A DNA stretch of 64,000 nucleotides from Akkermansiaceae bacterium UBA2367 (GTDB lineage: Bacteria; Verrucomicrobiota; Verrucomicrobiia; Verrucomicrobiales; DEV007): the NCBI GenBank assembly GCA_002344525.1, contig DDTJ01000096.1:1-64000 (forward strand), read 5' to 3'. Each line of letters opens with the position of its first letter. Positions within the stretch are counted from its first letter, which is position 1. This document shows positions 1 to 6,014 of this stretch, piece after piece. The notes beneath the pieces are model-generated. The model was not told the DNA's origin. It searched no databases and was given only the letters and a program-made list of their open reading frames with translations. Both the position numbers and the translations under genes were made by a program.

Positions 1-1
1 G

Positions 2-1012
2 GGCGGGGAGGACAGCGGCAACCGGCTCACCGGCTCCAACCGCTGGTTCGCGGGCTTCAACTACGGCAACCTGTGGGGCATCGACCACCAGTTGCACTAC
101 CAGCGGACCTTCAACGACCGCCTCTCCCGCCTCGACGCCCACGCGCTGACCTACGTGGCGCCGCTGCCGTGGCGCCACACCGCGACGATCCACGCGGCCT
201 ACGTGGAGTCCGAGGCGGACCTGCCTCCGCCCTTCGACCTCTCGGGGGAGACGGCGCAATTGAGCGGACGCTACACGATCCCGCTGCCGGGTCGCGAGCG
301 CCTGAGCCACGAGCTGGAGTTCGGCTACGACTTCAAGCACAGCACGAGCAACCTGGAGTTCGGGGTGCTGACGGCCCTGGCGACGGCGACGGACATCCAC
401 CAGTTCGTCTTCGGCTACCGGGCGAGGCTGCGGGACGGCTCCGGCACGACGAGCGTGGCGGCCTTCGGCTACCTCAGCCCCGGTGAGTTCGGCGGAGGCA
501 ACGAGGACGCGGCCTTCGGCCTCGCGCGTGCGGGGGCGGACTCCGGCTACGCGCACGGGCGCTTGGAGGCGCAGCGCCTGCAACGTCTGCCGGGGGGCTT
601 CAGCGCGTCGTTGCGGGCGTCGGGCCAGTTCGCGGACGGGAACCTGCTGCCGAGCGAGCAGCTCGGGTTGGGCGGGCACGGGAGCGTGCGTGGCTACGAG
701 GAGCACGAGGTGAACGTGGACCGTGGCTACCTGCTGAGCGCGGAGCTGCGGACGCCGGCTGTGGCGCTGTGCGGCGGCAAGGGCGGGGAATTGCAGCTTC
801 TCGTGTTCGTGGACCACGGTGGCGGCCGCAACGCGGACCCTCTGCCGGGCGAGCGGAGCGCGTCGCTGACCTCGGTGGGCCCCGGCCTGCGCTGGGCGGT
901 GGGTGAGAGGCTGTCGCTGCGCTTCGACTACGGTTTCCAGTTGGAGGACAGCGGGGCGGCCTTGGGGCTGGGGGACTCGCGGATGCACCTCGGCGGGACG
1001 GTGTCGTGGTAG
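2..1012 (+). CDS. TpsB/ShlB-FhaC family outer-membrane transporter, 3' part
   Basis: The gene enters from the left edge; the reading frame is open from base 2 and 336 residues are visible. They form the C-terminal beta-barrel of a two-partner secretion transporter, which exports a large TpsA exoprotein across the outer membrane. The best evidence is the family signature near bases 640-705, LGLGGHGSVRGYEEH, preceded by a conserved Ser-x-Gln stretch and followed by a strand with SAELRTP. Later segments alternate polar and hydrophobic residues as barrel strands do, and the protein ends in Ser-Trp, an aromatic end usual for barrel proteins. The POTRA domains and signal peptide would lie upstream. 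No TpsA partner is inside the window, so it is probably to the left. Family confident; exported substrate unknown. Confidence 0.82.
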   Translation, partial: GGEDSGNRLTGSNRWFAGFNYGNLWGIDHQLHYQRTFNDRLSRLDAHALTYVAPLPWRHTATIHAAYVESEADLPPPFDLSGETAQLSGRYTIPLPGRERLSHELEFGYDFKHSTSNLEFGVLTALATATDIHQFVFGYRARLRDGSGTTSVAAFGYLSPGEFGGGNEDAAFGLARAGADSGYAHGRLEAQRLQRLPGGFSASLRASGQFADGNLLPSEQLGLGGHGSVRGYEEHEVNVDRGYLLSAELRTPAVALCGGKGGELQLLVFVDHGGGRNADPLPGERSASLTSVGPGLRWAVGERLSLRFDYGFQLEDSGAALGLGDSRMHLGGTVSW

Positions 1013-1042
1013 GCGGCGGAGCCGTTGGGGAGCTCCGCGCCG
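1012..1042 (+). terminator. hairpin directly after the TpsB stop codon
   Basis: GGCGGCGGAGC (1012-1022) pairs with GCTCCGCGCC (1032-1041) with one bulged G and a 9-base loop. It begins on the last base of the stop codon. There is no U-tract afterwards, so it may be a transcript-end stabiliser or a Rho-linked site and not a classical intrinsic terminator. Confidence 0.35.
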
Positions 1043-1080
1043 TAAAAGGTGAAAGGTGGGCTTCTGCGGGGGCCAACCTG

Positions 1081-1141
1081 TGGCGAAGTTCGAGGGAACT
1101 TCGGCAAAGGACGCTTTCGGATTTCGGATTTCGGATTTTAC
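1081..1141. repeat. dispersed palindromic repeat, GAAGTTC and TTCGGATTT words
   Basis: The stretch contains GCGAAGTTC-gag-GGAACTTCGGC, a small palindrome, and then three copies of the word TTCGGATTT. The same words recur at 40961-41035 and at 54005-54081, also between genes. This favours starting the next gene at 1190 and not at in-frame upstream ATGs inside the repeat. Confidence 0.5.
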
Positions 1142-1189
1142 TACCCCGTGGCTCCCCTCCCCTTCCCATTCCGTCCGGCCTGTGCGAGC

Positions 1190-1720
1190 ATGGCGCTCTT
1201 GTCGATCCTCGCCGTGGCGGCGGCGGACGATCCCCTTCCCCGCGCCGACGCCGTCGTCGTGGGACGGGTCGCCGACTCCCGCATGATCGTGCATCGCAAG
1301 GCGCGATCCGCGCTCTTCTACGTGCGTCTGAAGGTGGAGGTCGAATCGGTCGAGTCGGGCCACGTCGCCCTGCGCGGGGCGAAGGAACTCGACCTCCGCT
1401 GCTGGCGCGAGGGAGCGGACGGGCACCATCCCATCCCCGCCGACGGCACCCGCTTCCACGTCTCGCTCCTGCGGCACGGGGAGGGCTATTGGACGCCGAC
1501 AGGGCTGGATGCCATCGAACTCCTCGACGGCTCGACCGGACGCGCCTTCCCAGAAATCCCCCGACGCGAGTTCGGGGTCGGTGGCATCGTCGGCGGAGCC
1601 GTCGGGTTGCTCATCCTCGTCGCGGCGACCTACCTGCGCTATCGTGGGCGCCGCGACCGGACATGGGGGGAGGCCCCGGACGAGGGTCCTCCTCCCGAGG
1701 CCGAGGATGGGGAAGGCTGA
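1190..1720 (+). CDS. small exported or membrane-anchored protein of unknown function
   Basis: 176 residues. The N-terminus, MALLSILAVAAADD, looks like a short signal peptide. The middle is a beta-rich soluble domain containing DAVVVGRVADSRM and HVALRGAKELDLRCW. Near the C-terminus there is a single hydrophobic helix, GGIVGGAVGLLILVAATYL, followed by Arg-rich and acidic residues (the last 25 or so), giving a type I membrane topology. I chose ATG 1190 because the longer in-frame alternative would translate a dispersed repeat. I recognise no family; a role at the cell envelope is an inference from topology only. The gene lies 44 bases ahead of the DUF2071 gene and may be cotranscribed with it. 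Confidence 0.6.
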   Translation: MALLSILAVAAADDPLPRADAVVVGRVADSRMIVHRKARSALFYVRLKVEVESVESGHVALRGAKELDLRCWREGADGHHPIPADGTRFHVSLLRHGEGYWTPTGLDAIELLDGSTGRAFPEIPRREFGVGGIVGGAVGLLILVAATYLRYRGRRDRTWGEAPDEGPPPEAEDGEG

Positions 1721-1764
1721 GCGCCCCCTTGTTTTCACCGACTTGGCGAGTAGGTTCAGGCAAA

Positions 1765-2526
1765 GTGCCCCGACACCTTCTCCGCCGCCATCTCCTGCCC
1801 GTCGAAGCCCGCTTCGACTGGTCCCTCGCCGTCGTCTGGTCATGGCCGACGTCCGAGCTGGAGTCGCTCTGCGGCCCCGGACTGGAGCTCGACACCTACG
1901 AAGGCTCCGGCTTCGTCGCGCTCGCCCTCGTGAAAACCCGCCAGCTCCGTCCCACGGGATGGCCGGGCTGGTGCGGGAACGATTTCGTCCTCGCGGGCTA
2001 CCGCCTTTTCACCCGATACACGACCCCGGAGGGCCGCCGCCTGCGGGGCTTGAAAATCCTCGGCGGCGGCGCGGATTCGTGGCGGATGACGATGCTCGGT
2101 TCCTTGATGACCCACTACCGCTACCGCCGTCTGTCCATCCAAACCTCGGAAACCCCGGACCGGCTCGAGATCACCACCAGCGGAGGGCACGAGCTGCACG
2201 TCCTCGCGGAGACCGCTCCTGACAAAACACCCGTCGCCCCGCCCGCCGACTCGGTCTTCCCCGATCTCAAGACCGCCCGGCGCTTCGCCGGGCCGATGCC
2301 CTTCACCTTCGACTACGAAGCGGAGACCCATTCCATGATCCGCGTCGAAGGGGTTCGCCGGGAATGGCACCCGGTTCCGGTAAACGTGGAAGTCCACCGG
2401 AACTCCTTTTTCGAAGAGGGACCGCTGGCGGCGCTCGGCTCCGGCCGGATCGCGAACAGCTTCCTCGTCCGGGACGTCCCCTACTCGTGGAAACGGGGAA
2501 TCGTCGAAAAACTCCCCCATGACTGA
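1765..2526 (+). CDS. DUF2071 (YqjF-like) protein
   Basis: 253 residues from a GTG start at 1765, the only plausible initiator before the conserved region begins. The sequence follows the DUF2071/YqjF pattern: HLLPVEARFDW, then a YEGSGFVALALVKTRQLR strand pair, RPTGWPGWCGNDFVLAGYR, and a later block with MTHYRYRRLSIQ. These proteins share the acetoacetate-decarboxylase-like beta fold but their reaction is unknown. The stop codon overlaps the next ATG by 8 bases, so translation of the two is likely coupled. Family assignment is from motif memory; function is not established. Confidence 0.65.
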   Translation: MPRHLLRRHLLPVEARFDWSLAVVWSWPTSELESLCGPGLELDTYEGSGFVALALVKTRQLRPTGWPGWCGNDFVLAGYRLFTRYTTPEGRRLRGLKILGGGADSWRMTMLGSLMTHYRYRRLSIQTSETPDRLEITTSGGHELHVLAETAPDKTPVAPPADSVFPDLKTARRFAGPMPFTFDYEAETHSMIRVEGVRREWHPVPVNVEVHRNSFFEEGPLAALGSGRIANSFLVRDVPYSWKRGIVEKLPHD

Positions 2527-3310
2527 CACCGCTCCACAACGGGGCCTCTTCACCGGGGTCGCCAACATCGTGCGCTTCAATCCGCGATTCTACCTCGCGG
2601 GGATCTGCGCCCTCGCCCTCGCGATCCCGGCCTTGGTCTACGCCCGCGGCCTCCTGCCACCTCTTCTCTTCGTCCCCCTCGTGGCGGGAACGGCCCTCGC
2701 CGCTTGGTGGCTCTTCGCCTCGCTGTTCGCCTCGTGGTGGATCTACGACCTCTCGGGGCTCTACGGTTGGGAATGGCTCCGCCGCCACCTCGCCCCCAAG
2801 GATAGACGGCTCGTGAGCGCCCATGCGGGATTCGACGAGACGACCCTTTCCCTGCGGGCGGCCTTCCCGGAGTTGGAAATCGAACCCGTCGATTTCCACG
2901 ATCCCGAACGCATGACCGAGCCGTCGATCCAACGCGCCCGCCGTCTCTGCCCGCCGCTGCCCGGCACGGCGGAGGTCGGCCTCGGTCCTTGGCCATCCTC
3001 CGGCGCGGACCTCGTCCTCTTCCCCCTCTCGGCCCATGAGTGGCGCACTCCCGACGAACGCCGCCGCTTGCTGCGGCACGCCCTCGCGGCGCTCAACGAC
3101 GGAGGCAGGATCGTCTTGCTCGAACATCTCCGCGACCTCCCCAATTTCATCGCTTTCGGGCCAGGATTTTTCCACTTCCATTCGGCGGCCACTTGGGAAC
3201 GCGACTGGCAGGCCGTCGATCTGGAATGCGTCGCCCGCTCCCGGATCGCCGGATTTCTCGGAGGATTCGTCCTCTACCCTCGACACCAAATTCCAGCCTC
3301 CCATGATTGA
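2519..3310 (+). CDS. membrane-anchored methyltransferase-like protein
   Basis: 263 residues. Two hydrophobic helices (about 24-44 and 49-75) come first, then a soluble domain that resembles a class I SAM-dependent methyltransferase: a first strand and turn VSAHAGFDETTLSLRAAFPE, a middle strand GADLVLFPLSAHEW, and ALNDGGRIVLLEHLRDLPN, the typical post-IV motif of the methyltransferase 11 group. The glycine-rich SAM loop is degenerate (HAGFDET), so catalysis is uncertain. ATG 2519 overlaps the DUF2071 stop, and its own stop overlaps the next ATG by another 8 bases. The two TM helices would place the domain on the inner membrane. The substrate cannot be told from the sequence. Confidence 0.6.
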   Translation: MTDTAPQRGLFTGVANIVRFNPRFYLAGICALALAIPALVYARGLLPPLLFVPLVAGTALAAWWLFASLFASWWIYDLSGLYGWEWLRRHLAPKDRRLVSAHAGFDETTLSLRAAFPELEIEPVDFHDPERMTEPSIQRARRLCPPLPGTAEVGLGPWPSSGADLVLFPLSAHEWRTPDERRRLLRHALAALNDGGRIVLLEHLRDLPNFIAFGPGFFHFHSAATWERDWQAVDLECVARSRIAGFLGGFVLYPRHQIPASHD

Positions 3311-3737
3311 CGAAAGCACGCTCGCCCTCCTCCTGCGGATCACCGGCGTCGGCATGATCGCCCTCGCGATCGCCCATCGACCGATCGCACGTCGGCTCGA
3401 CTGGAAGAAGGATGTGAAGCAACTCGCGCCGACAAACGAGGCCATCTTCCATTCCCATCTTTTCTTCCTCTGCCTCGCGCTGGTCCTTCTCGGCACCGCC
3501 CTTCTCTTCGACGCCGGGGCCTTTGTCGAGCGCAGCCGGCTCGGCCAGTGGATCGCCGGGATGCTCCTCGTCTTCTGGTCCTTCCGCCTTTACCGGCAAT
3601 GGTTTGGCTTCCCGCAATCCCTGTGGCGCGGGAAACGGCTCGAAACCCGCATCCACTTCGTCTTCACCGTCATCTGGATCGCGGTGGTGTCGGTCTTCGG
3701 GACGCTCTTCGCCTGGCAGATGGGATGGGTTGGGTGA
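3303..3737 (+). CDS. four-helix integral membrane protein, third gene of a coupled trio
   Basis: 144 residues with four hydrophobic segments (roughly 7-25, 49-68, 79-97 and 119-138). Loops carry charged residues, such as RRLDWKKDVKQ after the first helix and WRGKRLETR before the last. I see no catalytic motif. The ATG at 3303 lies inside the end of the preceding methyltransferase-like gene (8-base overlap), the same arrangement as at the previous junction, so the three genes from 1765 form one translationally coupled unit. I do not recognise the family; it may act with the methyltransferase-like protein at the membrane, an inference from coupling alone. Confidence 0.65.
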   Translation: MIDESTLALLLRITGVGMIALAIAHRPIARRLDWKKDVKQLAPTNEAIFHSHLFFLCLALVLLGTALLFDAGAFVERSRLGQWIAGMLLVFWSFRLYRQWFGFPQSLWRGKRLETRIHFVFTVIWIAVVSVFGTLFAWQMGWVG

Positions 3738-3893
3738 AGCGGGACACCGAAGGATTGGATGCTCATCGCCGGCACCATGAGTTCCCTGAGCATCTCCATT
3801 CCGGATTCCATTCGGAATCGGGTTGAGTCGCTCGCCCGTGAAGATGGTGTTTCGCCAAGCGCCTTTGTCCCCCTCCTCCTCCCATCGCGCGGA

Positions 3894-3922
3894 TTGACAG
3901 CCTCCGCGAAACATGGTCGAAT
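3894..3922 (+). promoter_or_regulatory. candidate sigma70-type promoter for the DUF1080 gene
   Basis: TTGACA (3894-3899) is a perfect -35 hexamer. It is followed after 17 bases by TCGAAT (3917-3922), which matches TATAAT at four of six positions. Transcription would start about at the initiator codon, implying a nearly leaderless mRNA. This is consensus matching only. Confidence 0.35.
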
Positions 3923-3931
3923 CCCGTGCGC

Positions 3932-4663
3932 ATGAACCCCCTCCTCCTCCGCCTCCTCGCGTCCGCCTTTCTTTGCTTCGCCTCCGTCCACGCTGCGGAG
4001 CCGTCGGCCCCGCTCCAGCTCCTCGACCTCGACGCGTGGATCGAGAAGGGGGATTGGGCCATCGCTGGCGAAGTGCAGGGCAGCACCCAGGAGAAAAAGT
4101 GGAAATCGGTCTCCCCCGGGGCAGGCATCCTCTACAATGGAGCCGAAGGAAAGACCATCAACCTCGTCAGCAAAGGCTCGCACGGTGACGCCGAGATCGA
4201 AGTCGAGTTCATGATCCCGAAATCCTCGAACTCGGGCCTCTACCTGATGGGCCGCTACGAAATCCAGATCCTCGACAGCTACGGCAAGGCCGACGACGCC
4301 ATCACCGTCCACGACTGCGGCGCGATCTACGAACGTTGGGACGAGTCCAAGCCCGAAGGATCGAAAGGCTACGAGGGCACCCCGCCCTCGACCAACGCCT
4401 CGAGCGCGCCCGGCACTTGGCAGACCTACAAGATCCTCTTCCGAGCCCCTCGCTTCGACACCGGGGGAGGAAAGACCGAGAACGCCCGTTTCATCCGCGT
4501 CGAGCACAACGGCGTCGTCGTCCACGAGGATGTCGAGGTGACCGGCCCGACGAGGGGCGGCATGGAAGGGATCGAGACCGCGAGCGGCCCCATCATCGTC
4601 CAAGGCGACCATGGTCCCGTCGCCTTCCGCAAGCTGTTCGTACGGCAGGTGAAGCTGCCGTAG
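3932..4663 (+). CDS. secreted DUF1080 protein (3-keto-disaccharide hydrolase family)
   Basis: 243 residues from ATG 3932 (a GTG six bases upstream is also possible). A signal peptide, MNPLLLRLLASAFLCFASVHA, leads into a jelly-roll domain of the DUF1080 family, marked by KSSNSGLYLMGRYEIQILDS and later by GTWQTYKILFRAPRFD and GVVVHEDVEVTGPTRG. Members with known activity hydrolyse 3-keto-disaccharides or bind carbohydrate, and they are very abundant in Verrucomicrobiota and Planctomycetota. Length is normal for a single-domain member. It stands alone here, with no linked glycosidase or sugar oxidoreductase, so the substrate is unknown. It would act in the periplasm or outside the cell. Confidence 0.85.
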   Translation: MNPLLLRLLASAFLCFASVHAAEPSAPLQLLDLDAWIEKGDWAIAGEVQGSTQEKKWKSVSPGAGILYNGAEGKTINLVSKGSHGDAEIEVEFMIPKSSNSGLYLMGRYEIQILDSYGKADDAITVHDCGAIYERWDESKPEGSKGYEGTPPSTNASSAPGTWQTYKILFRAPRFDTGGGKTENARFIRVEHNGVVVHEDVEVTGPTRGGMEGIETASGPIIVQGDHGPVAFRKLFVRQVKLP

Positions 4664-4665
4664 AC

Positions 4666-4929
4666 TTGTTTGCCCGGCTCCATCCTTCCCGTCTTAGCGC
4701 CGCTTGGAGCTTATCCATAAATTATTTCGAAAGGTTTGGGAATTCCACCAGCGGTGAACCCGATCCGGAATGGCGCGGAATACTCGAATCGACCGAACGT
4801 TTGGCCCACCGTTTTTCCGACGACCTTGTTCTGGGGCCGTTCTATCGAGCCGTGGTCGAGTTTGAACGAGACCAGATCGAACGCGGCCGCCAAGAGATGA
4901 TTGAAATACGAAATCGAAGGTTGAACTGA
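4666..4929 (+). pseudogene. possible gene remnant in an AT-richer patch
   Basis: An open stretch after the DUF1080 stop encodes a protein-like segment with GNSTSGEPDPEWRGILES and FYRAVVEFERDQIERGRQ, ending at TGA 4929. It has no ATG start (a TTG at 4666 is the only near option), and its codons (tta, ata, aat, ttt, cga) differ from the GC-rich codons around it. It could be the 3' remnant of a gene whose front part was replaced, or chance. I recognise no family. The rest of 4930-5006 holds nothing I can support. Confidence 0.25.
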
Positions 4930-5006
4930 GGCAACTTTCCACAAGCCACCAGCACCGCCGGGGCGTCCGCCATCGGCAGGGTTGCGCGACCTTGCGGTGG
5001 ACATGG

Positions 5007-5372
5007 CTACCAAAATCTCCACCATGGCTTCTTCGCAGACGCCCGAGTGGCGCAATGCTGGCAATGTGGCTTGGTTGCCTCGCCACCCAGCCTTGCCGAC
5101 AGAATGGGGCTGCGTGGAATTGACCAATCAAACTGGTCGCCATCTGAAAGAATCGCTTCGCATGGACAGCCTTCCAGCGCTTCAGCCGTCAGACGCAATT
5201 CCTCCTCGGTCTGCGGCTGATGGTAAACGTAGGAAACTGCCATCTCATCATCGCGACGAAACACGGTTGGCGCAAGCTCTCGGCAAAGGTCACAGTCCAA
5301 GCACTGGTCATCTACGTAGAATTTGCCGGGAACGTTCTGCGGGATTCGGTTGCTGAACGTGTCTGCTGGCAT
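5007..5372 (-). CDS. ferredoxin, [4Fe-4S] type
   Basis: 121 residues from ATG 5372 (MPADTFSNRIPQNVPGKF). An iron-sulfur binding pattern is visible as Cys24-x2-Cys27-x2-Cys30 (DQCLDCDLCRELAP) and a distal pair Cys69 and Cys71 (EGCPCEAI), typical of single-cluster ferredoxins with a CxxCxxC...C layout. The conserved core ends near residue 75; the last 45 residues (KADWS-like loops absent, ending KKPWWRFW) are a poorly conserved tail. A longer upstream start is possible but would add residues with no ferredoxin character. It likely carries low-potential electrons in the cytoplasm; its redox partner is not in the window. Confidence 0.8.
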   Translation of the reverse strand: MPADTFSNRIPQNVPGKFYVDDQCLDCDLCRELAPTVFRRDDEMAVSYVYHQPQTEEELRLTAEALEGCPCEAILSDGDQFDWSIPRSPILSARLGGEATKPHCQHCATRASAKKPWWRFW

Positions 5373-5444
5373 CGCGAGGAATTGCAGAATTGAGCGAACA
5401 GAGTGAGTTGATCGTTGGGAGGCGGGAAGCCCCACCCCCTCTAT

Positions 5445-5891
5445 CTACGGCGGGTCGGTTTGCGGCTTTTTCAATCCGGCGTGGAAGCCGACTGCCATGA
5501 TGACGGTCGCGAGGAGAACTCCGTAGAGGACCATCCCCGTCGCCCCGAGTTGGTAGCGGTAGCAGAGCCAAGTCGAAGCACCGAAGTAATGGCCCAGCGT
5601 CGAGGCGAACAGCAAGATCAGGCCGAGCCGCCAAGGGAGGATCGACACCAGTAGGAAGGTGCCTGCGGTGTAGAGCAGTTTCACGAGCAGGGCCACGAGG
5701 TAGCCTTTGGTCATGACCCAGTGGAAGAGGCGGTTGCCTTCATGCACCGTGGAGGGATCGCTCCAATAGCTCGCGGGCTGGCCGATCCATGTGAGGAGCA
5801 TATCGACGAGGATCACCGCGACCATGACCCAGCGCAGACGACGGATGAGGCCTCGGACCTCGACCGTTGGGGACGCTTGGGCGGCTGACAT
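5445..5891 (-). CDS. small integral membrane protein downstream of the megasynthase
   Basis: 148 residues with four hydrophobic segments (about 20-40, 60-82, 85-103 and 117-138). The N-terminal 18 residues are polar, and the C-terminus, HAGLKKPQTDPP, is hydrophilic. A good Shine-Dalgarno, CAGGAG, sits about ten bases upstream of the ATG on the minus strand. I recognise no family and see no catalytic motif. It is on the same strand as, and 123 bases beyond, the PKS-NRPS gene, with a palindromic repeat in between. It is the only nearby candidate partner, but nothing in its sequence ties it to the pathway. Confidence 0.65.
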   Translation of the reverse strand: MSAAQASPTVEVRGLIRRLRWVMVAVILVDMLLTWIGQPASYWSDPSTVHEGNRLFHWVMTKGYLVALLVKLLYTAGTFLLVSILPWRLGLILLFASTLGHYFGASTWLCYRYQLGATGMVLYGVLLATVIMAVGFHAGLKKPQTDPP

Positions 5892-5913
5892 GGTGTTTTT
5901 GCTCCTGTTCCTT

Positions 5914-6013
5914 GCTCTTACTCTTACCTCCTTACTCTTACTCCCCGATGGTCGGGCGTCGTAGCTGGCACCCTTGGAGTAAGAGGTAAGAGTAAGGAGT
6001 AATGAGTAAGAGG
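5914..6013. repeat. dispersed inverted repeat of GTAAGAG-type words (copy A)
   Basis: Two arms, about 5914-5944 and 5976-6013, are built of the words GTAAGAG and GTAAGGAG on opposite strands around a 30-base unique centre. Both arms share long identical stretches with copy B at 62528-62630, while the centres differ. The right arm ends one base before the stop codon of the PKS-NRPS gene. It could act as a transcript-end structure or be a small mobile palindrome. Confidence 0.75.
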
Positions 6014-6014
6014 T

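Noticed and set aside
1006..1764. 5' extension of the DUF2071 frame
   Set aside because: The extra residues are Arg-rich shadow sequence overlapping the real gene at 1190; family similarity begins at the GTG 1765.
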